Positions 1-10,925 are shown, counted from the first letter of the stretch. The stretch is DNA of 64,000 bases from Neolewinella aquimaris (GCF_014197245.1 NZ_JACIFF010000001.1:248001-312000); one strand, 5' to 3'. Program-made: numbers and translations. The notes: generated by a model not told the origin, from the sequence alone.

Positions 1-864
1 TACAAATACGGCAGTCGCCAGCGCATCCGCCAGTTCCGCCTTCGGAGCGAATACCGTGGCACTCACGATACCACTACTCGGATAACCCGTGCGGGGGTCG
101 ATGATGTGAGTGTAGCGTACCCCTTCGAAGGTAACGAATTTCTCGTAGTCTCCCGAGGTCACCACCGCCCGGTCGGAAATAGGAAACCAGGCAAAGGCTT
201 TCTCGCGGTTGAGCGGATTTGTAATGGCCACCTTCCATTCCTGGCCGTCGGCACGGGTACCCCAGGCCGTCAGGTCGCCCGAAGCATTGATGATGCCTCC
301 CTTTACACCGGCCCGCTCGAGCAGCTCCCGCGCCCGGTCGGCCGCGTATCCCTTTCCGATCGCCCCAAATCCTATTTTCATTCCCGCTTCCGGAAGATAA
401 ACGCTGCTGCTCTCCGGGTCGAGTCGGATGTGCCGATACCCCACCTTCGCAACGGAGGCGCGAACTGCCTCGCGGTCCGGCATACGGGTCATCGATCCGT
501 CGAAGGCCCAGATTCGATCCAGCGCGGCGTACGTTAGGTCGAAGGCCCCGTCCGTAAGCCGGGAGATGCCGTTCGCGCGCTGAATCAGGTCGAATAGTTC
601 GCGGTCTACCACCACCGGGGCGGTACCGGCCATGCGATTGATGGCGGATGTCTGTGACGTAGAATCCCAGCTCGAAATGAGTCGCTCGATCCGCTGAATT
701 TCCGCTACGGCAAGGTCTAGGTAGTCCTTCGCGCTGCCCTCGTCCGCAGCTACAACCGTAAGGTCGAAGTTGCACCCCATCAGCCGCTCCGCCCGGTGGT
801 ACCCAGCGTTTTGCCCCACCACCATCAGCGGAAATCCCAGGACTATGATCAACCAGCACCGCAT
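1..864 (-). CDS. apbE: FAD:protein FMN transferase (ApbE family), partial
   Basis: ApbE enzymes transfer FMN from FAD to a Thr of exported flavoproteins such as Nqr/Rnf subunits, in the periplasm. The 288 visible codons start with a signal-like hydrophobic stretch (residues 3-17). They then show the family segments GAIGKGYAAD (168-177), NASGD (193-197) and HIIDPRTGYP (253-262), and end in ADALATAVF, which carries the conserved metal-site Asp280. The family is usually 310-350 residues, so only a short C-terminus is lost beyond the left edge. The ATG at 864 shares a base with the TAA of the thioredoxin-like gene upstream (TAATG), which implies translational coupling. The coupled redox gene suggests joint maturation of exported redox proteins; that is inference. 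Confidence 0.93.
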   Translation of the reverse strand, partial: MRCWLIIVLGFPLMVVGQNAGYHRAERLMGCNFDLTVVAADEGSAKDYLDLAVAEIQRIERLISSWDSTSQTSAINRMAGTAPVVVDRELFDLIQRANGISRLTDGAFDLTYAALDRIWAFDGSMTRMPDREAVRASVAKVGYRHIRLDPESSSVYLPEAGMKIGFGAIGKGYAADRARELLERAGVKGGIINASGDLTAWGTRADGQEWKVAITNPLNREKAFAWFPISDRAVVTSGDYEKFVTFEGVRYTHIIDPRTGYPSSGIVSATVFAPKAELADALATAVFV

Positions 865-1304
865 TACTGAGCGGTAAAGGAACGCAGTAGGGCCAGGTAC
901 TCGGCCGGGTTTGATTTCAGGTAGCCGGTTAGGCCGACGGTTTCCCCTTCCGGCGTGATGACCACGACCAGGGGAAAGCTGCCTCCCCGGTTGTATTGGT
1001 TGGCGAGTTCGCCGTTGGTGGCGGCGATTGCTTCCGGAAGCCGGTTCTCTTTTTTGCGGGGAAAATCTGCGCGGTAGAAGACGAATTCCTCCCCGGCAGC
1101 CGCCCGAAAGCCTTCGTCCTGCCAAATCTCCCGATCGAGTTTAATGCAGGGCGCGCACCAGTCGGACCCGGAAAAGACCAGCACGATATGCTTTCCGTCA
1201 CTTCCGGCCGCCCCTTGCGCGGTAGCGAAATCGGCAGCCCAGAACTGGGCGTCCACGGCACCGGAGCAAATGCAGAGCAGGAGGAGGGGGATGATAAGTT
1301 TCAT
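864..1304 (-). CDS. Secreted thioredoxin-like protein (thioredoxin_7 type)
   Basis: A periplasmic or surface thiol-redox protein of 146 residues. Residues 1-20 form a signal peptide (MKLIIPLLLL..., cleavage after DAQ). The thioredoxin fold follows, with the active site W-C-A-P-C (Cys50 and Cys53), and a cis-Pro region SFPLVVV lies further on. An in-frame ATG 33 nt upstream (1337) exists, but the ATG at 1304 gives a proper signal peptide with a Lys at position 2, so I chose it. The gene is followed without a gap by apbE. Such proteins reduce or isomerise disulfides in exported proteins; the partner here is unknown. Confidence 0.88.
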   Translation of the reverse strand: MKLIIPLLLLCICSGAVDAQFWAADFATAQGAAGSDGKHIVLVFSGSDWCAPCIKLDREIWQDEGFRAAAGEEFVFYRADFPRKKENRLPEAIAATNGELANQYNRGGSFPLVVVITPEGETVGLTGYLKSNPAEYLALLRSFTAQ

Positions 1305-1415
1305 ACGACTACAACGGTCGGGAGGGAGAATGTGCAACGGCCGGGGTGAAAGAGAGCGGACAAACCATGACCTTTTAGCTCAGTAAGTTGTTGGGAACGG
1401 AAAGACAAAGTCGCT

Positions 1416-1550
1416 ATGCCCTATCTCGCATTCCCACAAATTTTAGGCGGTACCGGGCCGGTCGCTTACCTGGTCCTTGCGGGTATCGTAGCACTCGTCG
1501 TCGGCCTCATTATCGTATTCTACCGCTTGCTGCAGCAGGAACCCGATTAG
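1416..1550 (+). CDS. Small single-pass membrane protein (44 aa), unknown
   Basis: This short reading frame fills the gap between the upstream start of the thioredoxin-like gene and the stop of the SH3 lipoprotein gene. It starts MPYLAFPQIL, has one strong hydrophobic helix (about residues 16-37, rich in Leu/Val/Ile/Gly), and ends with the polar tail RLLQQEPD. The stop at 1550 lies 28 nt from the convergent lipoprotein stop. I do not recognise a family. A well-formed transmembrane segment in an otherwise empty gap supports it being real, but there is no clear ribosome site and no homolog evidence, so it remains a candidate. Confidence 0.45.
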   Translation: MPYLAFPQILGGTGPVAYLVLAGIVALVVGLIIVFYRLLQQEPD

Positions 1551-1578
1551 CCTGCTCCTGCGCCCCCGCCCATCGTGT

Positions 1579-2394
1579 TTAATTCCGGGGCTTGCGAATT
1601 TCCCAGGGGCCCGAGGCCATCTCCGGGCGGGCATTGAGTTGCGCAAAGTGTCGCTGCATGGGCTGACTGCGCCGGTACTGGACCGGCGGGGTGGAAGTGA
1701 AGTCCGTCACGATCTCGACCAGCACGTGTTCGGGCTCGGTTTGGAACCTTAGTGTACGGGACTTGAGCAATTCATCCGCCTCGTTTTTTAGCGTGTATTC
1801 GTGCTCGTAGCCGTAGTCTCCGGTGTCTGTGCGCCGGATTGTGAGCCGCCGTCCATCTTTATTATAGACGCGAATGGTGCTCGTAGCGTCCCCCCCGCTG
1901 GTTTGCCGATCGGAGGTTTTCTCCCATTCGGTAAGGTCGAAGTCGCCGAATTTTGGAAAGCTAAGGTGTTCCGGATCGCGCTGACCGATGCCCTTTTCCA
2001 TGCCCCGGCGTTCCACGGCGCCACCGAAGACCCATCCCGTCTGACCCTCCGCGGTGCTTACCCGCAGCCAGGGTTCGGAGAAGGCGATTCCCCGCAGAAC
2101 AATCGTCTCTATCCCGTCAGAGGTTTCTCCCGAAAAAGCCAGGGGAGTACCCTGACTTACCTGCGCTATAATTTGCGCATTCTTTTCCGGACGGGCCCGT
2201 ACGTATAGGCCGTCGACCCACGCCATCACGGTATCGCCTTCGGTGAGGGGCGGCAAGGCAGGTTCCTGACTGATGCGGAGGGAATCGCTGTTGTTGGCGC
2301 CCTCCGCAGTAGCTGAATTCTCCGACGAGGAATCACCACAGCTAAAGAGAAAACAGAGCAAGAGAAGGGTGACGGGTATACGTAGCTGGGACAT
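1579..2394 (-). CDS. Lipoprotein with a bacterial SH3 domain
   Basis: A 271-residue exported protein. The N-terminus is a type II signal peptide with lipobox LFSC and lipid-anchored Cys19, followed by a Ser/Asn/Glu-rich linker to about residue 50. Residues about 53-130 resemble an SH3_3/SH3b fold (DGLYVRARP..., then EPWLRV and GQTGWVFGG), which in secreted bacterial proteins often binds peptidoglycan or other cell-wall ligands. The remaining half has no family I recognise. A TAGCTTTG box ends 19 nt before the ATG (2414-2421), which supports this start. The gene converges with the small membrane peptide gene. Confidence 0.8.
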   Translation of the reverse strand: MSQLRIPVTLLLLCFLFSCGDSSSENSATAEGANNSDSLRISQEPALPPLTEGDTVMAWVDGLYVRARPEKNAQIIAQVSQGTPLAFSGETSDGIETIVLRGIAFSEPWLRVSTAEGQTGWVFGGAVERRGMEKGIGQRDPEHLSFPKFGDFDLTEWEKTSDRQTSGGDATSTIRVYNKDGRRLTIRRTDTGDYGYEHEYTLKNEADELLKSRTLRFQTEPEHVLVEIVTDFTSTPPVQYRRSQPMQRHFAQLNARPEMASGPWEIRKPRN

Positions 2395-2413
2395 GGGCGG
2401 GCGTAGGTTTCCG

Positions 2414-2421
2414 CAAAGCTA
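2414..2421 (-). promoter_or_regulatory. Candidate -7 promoter box (TAGCTTTG)
   Basis: On the minus strand this reads TAGCTTTGCGG, matching the Bacteroidota -7 consensus TAnnTTTG, 19 nt before the SH3 lipoprotein ATG. The same box with CGG following occurs before ahcY and the rlmI-like gene in this window. No clear TTG -33 element is visible. Confidence 0.5.
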
Positions 2422-2502
2422 AGCAGGCCGGGAGGGTTGTTGCTATAGAAAAGCCCCTTTAGCATGGTTAAACCGTCGGCGGTGAAGGGCGGTTCCTAAG
2501 CC

Positions 2503-4341
2503 ATGACGACCGAAGATTTCAAGCGCATTGCCGACACCGTGCCCCGCCAACCGGGGGTGTATCGATTCATCAGTCCGGACGATACCATCATATACGTAGG
2601 TAAGGCAAAAACCCTGCGCAACCGGGTCGCCAGCTACTTCGGTGATCGCAAGGACCGACTGAACCGTACCCGGGTCATGGTGAAGAACGCCGCGCGCCTT
2701 GAGTTTACGATCGTCGAATCGGAGGCCGACGCCCTGCTGCTGGAAAATGCACTCATCAAAACCCACCAGCCCCGGTACAACATCAACCTGAAGGACGACA
2801 AAAACTACAGCTACATCTGCATTAAAAACGAGCGGTTCCCCCGGGTATTTATTACCCGTCAGGTGTGGCGCGACGGCAGTTATTACTTCGGTCCGTACAC
2901 CAGCAAGAATCGCTTAAAGATCATTCTCGACCTGGTCAAAACGCTCTTCCCGCTGCGTACCTGCAACCTCAATTTGTCACCGGAAAATATTGCGGCCGGT
3001 AAGTTCAAGGTCTGTCTTGAGTACCACATCAAGAACTGTGAGGGCCCCTGCGTCGGGGAGGAATCGGAGGAGAACTACAACGAAAAAATCGAGCAGGTCA
3101 AAAACATCCTCAAGGGCAACTTCGTCGAAGTGAAGCGGCACTTTCAGGCGGAAATGGAGGAGCTGGCCGAGAACCTCGAATTCGAGCGGGCCCAGCAGAT
3201 CGCCGATAAGCTAAAGGCCTTCGAAAGTTACCAGAGCAAGTCGACGATCGTGTCCACCAGCATCCGCGACCTCGATGTTTTCGGGCTGGCGATGGACGAA
3301 AAGGAGGCCTACCTCAACTACATCAAGATCGTAAACGGCGCGGTGATTCATACCCACACCCAGGAGATCGAGATGAACCTCGACGACGACGAGGAATCCT
3401 TACTCAGCTACGCCATTCCCGAATTGCGCGACCGCTTCAACAGCATCGCTCCCGAGATCATCCTAAACCACGAGCTGGAACTGGGGGGCGTCGACGCAAC
3501 CGTTACCGTACCCAAGATCGGCGACAAAAAGAAACTACTCGACCTGAGTGAAAAGAACGCGAAGTACATGCTCCTGCAGCGCAAGAAGCAGCGCATCAGC
3601 AACGCCAATCGCCAGACGCCCGCCGAACGCATCCTGCGCCAGCTGCAATCGGACCTGCAAATGGACGAGCTGCCGATGCACATCGAATGCTTTGACAACT
3701 CCAACATACAGGGTACGAATCCCGCCAGCGCCTGCGTCGTGTTCAAGAACGCCAAGCCCAGCAAGAAGGACTACCGCCACTACAACATTAAAACCGTCGT
3801 GGGGCCGGACGACTTTGCCAGCATGAAGGAGGTGGTGCACCGTCGGTACCGCCGGCTGGTCGACGAGGGGGAGCCGCTGCCCCAGTTGGTAATTATAGAT
3901 GGTGGTAAGGGACAGCTGAGTTCCTCAATGGAAAGCATCGACCTGCTCGGGCTCCGGGGAAAGATGACCATCGTCGGAATTGCCAAGCGGCTGGAAGAGA
4001 TTTACTTCCCCGACGATATGGTGCCCTTACACATCAATAAAAAAAGCGAATCGCTGCGACTCATCCAGCAGTGTCGCGACGAGGCCCACCGGTTCAGCCT
4101 GCGGCATCACCGCAACAAGCGCAGCAGCGGCATGATGCAGACCGAGCTGACCAATATTCCGGGGGTAGGGGAGAAGACCGTGCAGAAACTGATCGCTCAC
4201 TTTGGGAGCACGAAAAAGGTCAAAAACGCGCTGGCCAGCGAGATCGCGGAGGTGACTAATCTGAGTACGGCGAAAAAAATTATGGACTACTTCAGGCGGC
4301 AGGAGGTGAGTGAGGGGGAGGTGCCGAGGGATAGGGGGTAG
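2503..4341 (+). CDS. uvrC: Excinuclease ABC subunit C
   Basis: UvrC makes the dual incisions around a lesion in nucleotide excision repair, acting with UvrA and UvrB in the cytoplasm. The 612 residues show all expected parts. The N-terminal GIY-YIG nuclease (about 16-95) has PGVY and YVGKAKTLRNRV. A UVR motif that contacts UvrB lies at about 205-240. The RNase H-like C-terminal nuclease begins near HIECFDNSN (about 388-396), and a helix-hairpin-helix tail contains NIPGVGEKTVQKLI. The length is normal. The ATG at 2503 gives the standard short N-terminus before the GIY-YIG domain. The gene ends just before a block of tandem repeats and converges on a MscS gene. Confidence 0.97.
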   Translation: MTTEDFKRIADTVPRQPGVYRFISPDDTIIYVGKAKTLRNRVASYFGDRKDRLNRTRVMVKNAARLEFTIVESEADALLLENALIKTHQPRYNINLKDDKNYSYICIKNERFPRVFITRQVWRDGSYYFGPYTSKNRLKIILDLVKTLFPLRTCNLNLSPENIAAGKFKVCLEYHIKNCEGPCVGEESEENYNEKIEQVKNILKGNFVEVKRHFQAEMEELAENLEFERAQQIADKLKAFESYQSKSTIVSTSIRDLDVFGLAMDEKEAYLNYIKIVNGAVIHTHTQEIEMNLDDDEESLLSYAIPELRDRFNSIAPEIILNHELELGGVDATVTVPKIGDKKKLLDLSEKNAKYMLLQRKKQRISNANRQTPAERILRQLQSDLQMDELPMHIECFDNSNIQGTNPASACVVFKNAKPSKKDYRHYNIKTVVGPDDFASMKEVVHRRYRRLVDEGEPLPQLVIIDGGKGQLSSSMESIDLLGLRGKMTIVGIAKRLEEIYFPDDMVPLHINKKSESLRLIQQCRDEAHRFSLRHHRNKRSSGMMQTELTNIPGVGEKTVQKLIAHFGSTKKVKNALASEIAEVTNLSTAKKIMDYFRRQEVSEGEVPRDRG

Positions 4342-4349
4342 GGGAGGCC

Positions 4350-4420
4350 GTTAGTACGGTAGTCAATTAGTAGGGTAGTACGGTAGTAGGGGAGTACGGT
4401 AGTCGGTTAGTATGTTAGTC
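4350..4420. repeat. Imperfect 8/16-bp tandem repeats (TAGTACGG / TAGTCGG)
   Basis: The stretch is built from units such as GTTAGTACGGTAGTCA, GGTAGTACGGTAGTAG, GGGAGTACGGTAGTCG and GTTAGTATGTTAGTCG, with one 8-bp half unit (ATTAGTAG). It fills the whole gap between the convergent stops of uvrC (4341) and the MscS gene (4415) and overlaps the last MscS codons. There are no spacers of unique sequence, so it is not a CRISPR array. The look is of a low-complexity intergenic repeat that expands by slippage. Confidence 0.85.
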
Positions 4421-5428
4421 GGGGGTGTTTTTTGATTGTTTGTCTTTGGCGTCTTGGATGGCTTTCCAGCGGGGTTGGGGGGTGGTGCCTTGTTGGGGGA
4501 CGGGCCAGCCTTCGCGTTGTTGGGAGCGGTCGCCGTCGGTGGCTTCGGTTTGGTCGTGGAGGAGGTTGACGCGGGTTTCGTAGGGCATGTCGATCTTGGC
4601 TTCGTCGAGGGCGAGTTTGACGGCGGTGAGGACGCGGTCGTGCACCTTTACTACACTTGCGCGCTGGCTGTCGGTCCACCAACGGATGCGGATGGCGACC
4701 CAGCTGGCGGCGAGGTCCCAGGTGAAGACGTCGATGTCTTTGGCGTCTACACCCTCCACGCCGCGTACGGCCTTGCGGATGACCTCGGTGGCCTGATGGA
4801 TGTCGTCACCGTATCCTATGCCTACATCGTATTCCGAGCGAATGAGTTGGTTGGCGGTTTTGACCCGGACGGCGTTGGTGTAGACTTCGCTGTTGGGTAC
4901 GATCGCCCGTTCGTTGTTGTAGAGGTTGATGATGGTAGCTCGCGTTTCGATCCGCTCAACCGTTCCTTCGTAGCCGTTGACGACAATCTGATCGCCGATG
5001 TTGAAGGGTTGACGGAGGAGAAGTAATAAACCCGCCAGCCAGTTCTGCAGGATGTCCTTAAAGGCGAAACCGATGGCGACGGAGCTGACGCCGAGTCCGG
5101 CAATGAGGTCACCGGGGTTCAGGGTCGGTACGACGATGGTGGCTGCAATCAGGAAGCCGATCACGTAGATGACCCACTTGATGAAGCCTCCGGCGACGCG
5201 TCCTAGATTCTCCCGGTTCTTGTCTACGGTCCGTCGCTCAAACGTCCGGGCGACGAAGCGGGCAACGAAGATAAAGATGAAGAGGACAACGATACCTACG
5301 AGAATATTCGGTACGAGCCGTACCAAGCCGTCGACCCAGCTGTCGATCTTTTCCAGGATGGCTCCGGGGTTTAGGTCGATTTTTTCGGGAACGTCACTGG
5401 CGGTAGTGTCTTGCGGTTGGGGAAGCAT
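4415..5428 (-). CDS. Mechanosensitive ion channel, MscS family
   Basis: A small-conductance mechanosensitive channel of 337 residues that would open on hypo-osmotic stress in the inner membrane. A soluble N-terminus (1-35) is followed by hydrophobic helices at about 37-60 and 85-105. The pore helix TM3 with the MscS signature (GLGVSSVAIGFAFKDILQNW) follows, and then the beta domain (PFNIGDQIVV..GTVERIETRATII) and PNSEVYTN. The C-terminal 50 residues are charged, Gln/Pro/Lys-rich and probably disordered; their last codons run into the tandem repeat at 4350-4420. A second, shorter MscS gene lies at 41035. Confidence 0.93.
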   Translation of the reverse strand: MLPQPQDTTASDVPEKIDLNPGAILEKIDSWVDGLVRLVPNILVGIVVLFIFIFVARFVARTFERRTVDKNRENLGRVAGGFIKWVIYVIGFLIAATIVVPTLNPGDLIAGLGVSSVAIGFAFKDILQNWLAGLLLLLRQPFNIGDQIVVNGYEGTVERIETRATIINLYNNERAIVPNSEVYTNAVRVKTANQLIRSEYDVGIGYGDDIHQATEVIRKAVRGVEGVDAKDIDVFTWDLAASWVAIRIRWWTDSQRASVVKVHDRVLTAVKLALDEAKIDMPYETRVNLLHDQTEATDGDRSQQREGWPVPQQGTTPQPRWKAIQDAKDKQSKNTPD

Positions 5429-5622
5429 AGGGGCTTAGATTACGGGAATAGAAGAGTGAGACGATTCATTAGTTCCCGATCGGGGCAACGAAACCTGGTG
5501 GCGACCAGCACATTTCGGTACGCCGGACCCCTGTCAGAAGTCGGCTACACGTCATTTAGCAAGGAAGTGGACCTATCGCGGCAAATCATTTATTGAATCG
5601 GAACTCACCAATCGGCGTACCT

Positions 5623-5630
5623 TAACTTTA
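5623..5630 (+). promoter_or_regulatory. Possible -7 promoter box (TAACTTTA)
   Basis: One mismatch to the Bacteroidota TAnnTTTG box, 75 nt before the CHRD-protein ATG. The intergenic stretch 5429-5705 holds nothing else I recognise. No convincing TTG -33 at the right spacing. Confidence 0.25.
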
Positions 5631-5705
5631 GTTGCCGCGAATTGCGCCGTTTCCCACGGGGGGACGGCCGGCAGCACCCATCTTTCTAACCCATACCATT
5701 TCACT

Positions 5706-8700
5706 ATGAGACAACGAACGTATACTCCCATCCTCACACTTATTCTCTTGCTCTTCGGATCGGCTGCCCTGTTTAGCCAGCTGCCGACCTCCGGAACGGC
5801 CAGGCTCAGCGGCCAGCAGGAAGTCCTGCCCGTGATCACCGCGGCTACCGGGATGGCCCGCGTAGATTTTGTTGCCGTGGGCACCGATCAGCTGCGGGTG
5901 ACGGTCAGTGGGGAATTCAGTGATCTTAGTTCCGCGGTGGCCACCCAGATCAGCGGTGGAGCGCACATTCACGTCGGTTACCCGGGGCAAAATGGCGGAG
6001 TGGTGATTCCCCTGGTCCCCGAGCTTGCGGACGATTCACTGAGCGGCACATTTAACGAAGAGGATAATACCTTCGTCGTGCCGGTGACGGATTTTGAAGA
6101 CGTCGACGTGGGGCAGGTGTACATCAACATCCATACTGCCAATTATCCCGGCGGCGAACTGCGGGGGGCGGTACTGCGGGACGGCCATGCGCCCTACTTC
6201 ACCAATCTACTGGGGAGCAACGAGGTTCCGTCCGTGATCTCTTCCGGGTACGGGGCGCTCCTTTTGCAGGTGGACGAAGTCGAGAACGTGATGGTGGTCA
6301 CCGGTTCCTTCCGTGACCTGAGCGACACACTGGCTACCCAGGTCGCGGGTGGAGTGCACCTGCACCTCGGACTTCCCGGCCAGAACGGTCCCGTGCGTAT
6401 CACACTGAACCCGACGGTGAATACCGATCGGCGCAGCGGAGTCTTCGAGAGTGGCACGAATACATTTTCCGTTACCGAGGAGCAGAAAACGGCGCTGCGC
6501 AACGGTCAGATGTACGCGAACATTCACAGTGGGAGTCACCTGAGTGGCGAACTGCGGGGGCAGGTGCTTCCGCCCGCGGACGCCATATTTCGTGCCCACC
6601 TATCCGGTGCGAACGAGTGGCCCGTGGTCACCAGTGGTGGTTCCGGTCAGGTTCTGGCCCATATTGTGGATGAGAACCTGACCCTCGTGGGAAGTTTTTC
6701 CAACTTGGGTAGCCCCGTCGCGACCACCATTGCCGGCGGTACCCACCTTCATCCCGGTCTGGCCGGGGAAAACGGGCCCGTACTCCAGGCGCTGACGGTA
6801 GAACTCACCGCGGATTCACTGGGTGGAAGTTTTGCCAAAGCAGCGAATACGTATCAGTTGACGGAGGATACTCGTGCCCTTTTGCTGGGGCGGGAAATTT
6901 ACCTGAACGTTCATTCCCAGGACCACCCTTCGGGCGAGCTGCGGGGTCAGCTTTTACCCGAAAGCCAGGCGGTGTTTACGGCCTTTCTGAACGGCAACCA
7001 GCAAATTCCCTCCGTAATCACCACCGGTCGGGGACTGGTCAAGGTCGAACAGATGGGTAGCCGGATGACGGTAACGGGAAGCTTCCGCGACCTGATGAGT
7101 GACCTGAATACCGCCATCGCCGGCGGCGCGCACGTACACGCCGGGTATCCGGGGCAGGCAGGACCCGTAATTTATCCCCTCAATGTCGCTTCGGACGACG
7201 ATGACATGCAAGGTAGATTTATGCCGATGGACAACACCTTCGAGCTTACGGGTGATCGCCTGGATACGCTTACCGATCGTTTCTTCTACGTCAACGTACA
7301 CTCGCTCGAGCAGCCCGGTGGAGAGATCCGGGGCAGCGCGCTGGCCGAGGCCGAGAGCTATTTCCTCGGTCCCCTCTCCGGGGCAAGCGAACCGCAGGGC
7401 GTACCGACCGACGCTACCGGAATGGTGGCTGCCGAAGTAACGGACAGCACCGTGATCCTGGTTGGCTCCTTCGCCGGACTTGACAGCGACTTTGCCGCAG
7501 ACGTAGCCGGAGGGATGCACCTGCACCGGGCCATCGCGGGAAGCAACGGCGGGATCGTAGAAGCAATCAATACGGAAATAGCGGAGGACGACCGCAGCGG
7601 AGAAATTCACGCCGACAGCAACATGATCCAACTGACCGCTGCCGGTCTAGAGGCCATGCTGGACCGCATGATCTACGCTAACGTTCACACTGCCAACAAC
7701 CGCGGGGGTGCCATTCGTGGCCAAATGCTACCACTGGCCGGCAGTTACTTCCACACGACCTTTTCCGGAGTCAACGAGCCAGCGTACGTAGCAACGACCG
7801 CCCAGGGAGGGCTTAAGATGGAATTAATCGATTCCACCCTGAAGGTATCCGGCAGCGTAACGATGTTGGAGGGCGACTTCGATGCATCGGTGGCCGGGGG
7901 TGCCCACCTACACCTGGCCCCGGCCGGGCAGAACGGTGGTATCCAGATCGGACTGAACGCCACGCCGGCGGAGGACCTTAAGAGTGCTACCTTCAGTATC
8001 GAGGACAATACCTTCACCCTCACGATGTCGCAGCTGGAAGACCTAAGGGGGAAACGGCTTTACGCCAACGTACACACTACCATGGTCAGGAGCGGTGAGG
8101 CCCGCGGACAGGTACTGGGTGAGTTGAACCTTCCCCCGGCGGCATCCAGCATAACTTCACCTACGGAGGGCGATAGCCTGGACTTGGCCGGCGATGCCGA
8201 CGAGATGTTGCGGGTGATATATGAGTCCACGACCGACGTAGACGGTGATACGGTGATCTACATCTGGCAGTTGGCCGCGGATAGCCTGTTTGAGAATGTC
8301 CTCTTTGCGAGCAACACCGGTCGGGATACCTTTTTCGATTCGGATTACGCGACCCTGGACACCCTACTCGTAGGAAGTGGAATTCTTGCCGGTACCCCAA
8401 CCGCCATCTACCACCGCGTGCTGGCCAGCGACGGAAGCAACTACCGTCCCGGACCGGCCTCCTCGATTGTTGTAACGCGGGGAGACATCGTAGGCACCCG
8501 GGATTTCCGGCCCGACGGATTTGCCGCGCGCATGTACCCCAATCCGACGAGTGCCGGACGGGGCGCTTCCCTGGAAATCGAGACGCGCCAGTCCTTCCGG
8601 GGACGGGTCTTCGTCTATACGCAACTGGGCCAACTTCAGCAGGAAATCTTCGTCAATCCCCAGCCGGGCAAACAGACGTATTTGCTGGAGACCTCAGCCC

Positions 8701-8780
8701 TTGCCGCCGGCACTTACTTCGTGACCCTCAGGAACGAGGACGGGCGGCTCATTCAGGCATTGCGTCTGGCGGTGCAGTAG
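5706..8780 (+). CDS. Secreted six-CHRD-domain protein with T9SS type A sorting tail
   Basis: A 1024-residue exported protein. Residues 1-24 are a signal peptide (cleavage near LFS-Q). Six CHRD domains follow in tandem (from about residue 27 to 810). Each begins with a pattern like L-x-G-x-N-E-x-P-x-V and contains A-G-G-x-H-x-H and an N-x-H-(S/T) ... G-E-x-R-G-Q motif; the six openings lie near residues 31, 163, 297, 422, 551 and 680. A beta-sandwich-like linker (NLPPAASSITSP..., about 812-935) comes next. The last 80 residues are a type A T9SS sorting domain with MYPNPTS and a closing ALRLAVQ strand. CHRD domains were first described in chordin and have no settled bacterial function. The protein is probably exported and surface-anchored through T9SS. 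Confidence 0.93.
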   Translation: MRQRTYTPILTLILLLFGSAALFSQLPTSGTARLSGQQEVLPVITAATGMARVDFVAVGTDQLRVTVSGEFSDLSSAVATQISGGAHIHVGYPGQNGGVVIPLVPELADDSLSGTFNEEDNTFVVPVTDFEDVDVGQVYINIHTANYPGGELRGAVLRDGHAPYFTNLLGSNEVPSVISSGYGALLLQVDEVENVMVVTGSFRDLSDTLATQVAGGVHLHLGLPGQNGPVRITLNPTVNTDRRSGVFESGTNTFSVTEEQKTALRNGQMYANIHSGSHLSGELRGQVLPPADAIFRAHLSGANEWPVVTSGGSGQVLAHIVDENLTLVGSFSNLGSPVATTIAGGTHLHPGLAGENGPVLQALTVELTADSLGGSFAKAANTYQLTEDTRALLLGREIYLNVHSQDHPSGELRGQLLPESQAVFTAFLNGNQQIPSVITTGRGLVKVEQMGSRMTVTGSFRDLMSDLNTAIAGGAHVHAGYPGQAGPVIYPLNVASDDDDMQGRFMPMDNTFELTGDRLDTLTDRFFYVNVHSLEQPGGEIRGSALAEAESYFLGPLSGASEPQGVPTDATGMVAAEVTDSTVILVGSFAGLDSDFAADVAGGMHLHRAIAGSNGGIVEAINTEIAEDDRSGEIHADSNMIQLTAAGLEAMLDRMIYANVHTANNRGGAIRGQMLPLAGSYFHTTFSGVNEPAYVATTAQGGLKMELIDSTLKVSGSVTMLEGDFDASVAGGAHLHLAPAGQNGGIQIGLNATPAEDLKSATFSIEDNTFTLTMSQLEDLRGKRLYANVHTTMVRSGEARGQVLGELNLPPAASSITSPTEGDSLDLAGDADEMLRVIYESTTDVDGDTVIYIWQLAADSLFENVLFASNTGRDTFFDSDYATLDTLLVGSGILAGTPTAIYHRVLASDGSNYRPGPASSIVVTRGDIVGTRDFRPDGFAARMYPNPTSAGRGASLEIETRQSFRGRVFVYTQLGQLQQEIFVNPQPGKQTYLLETSALAAGTYFVTLRNEDGRLIQALRLAVQ

Positions 8781-8802
8781 TTCTAATACTGTAGGCATCG
8801 AA

Positions 8803-8834
8803 CAGAGGGGAGGCACGAAAGTGTCGCCCCTCTG
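8803..8834 (+). terminator. Probable intrinsic terminator after the CHRD gene
   Basis: Arms CAGAGGGGAGGCAC and GTGTCGCCCCTCTG close on a GAAA tetraloop (14 positions, one mismatch and one G-U), followed by CATTTTGTC. It lies 22 nt past the stop at 8780. The short T run makes it a moderate terminator. Confidence 0.7.
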
Positions 8835-8975
8835 CCATTTTGTCAATACTGGCAGGTGGAATTGGGCCGGCTGTTTGCCAACTTGCCCGGCACCCGCGAC
8901 CCCGCCCACCCCTGGCACGGTGGTTGCACGTTACGGGCCGACAACAGTGTCACACAACTATTAATAAACAATCGT

Positions 8976-10901
<1,926 letters not shown>

Positions 10902-10925
10902 GTCCATCGCTTCCCCTTTAGAGCT

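Noticed and set aside
74-859. Long minus-strand frame of 261 codons at the left end
   Set aside because: It is Arg/Gly/Pro-rich and out of frame with the true ApbE reading frame, which shows all family motifs on the same strand.
4350-4420. CRISPR array
   Set aside because: The units are 8-16 bp, contiguous and without spacers, and there are no cas genes.
8856-8975. Upstream extension of dnaK
   Set aside because: Adds 40 residues unlike any DnaK before the universal N-terminus [10 protein letters not shown].
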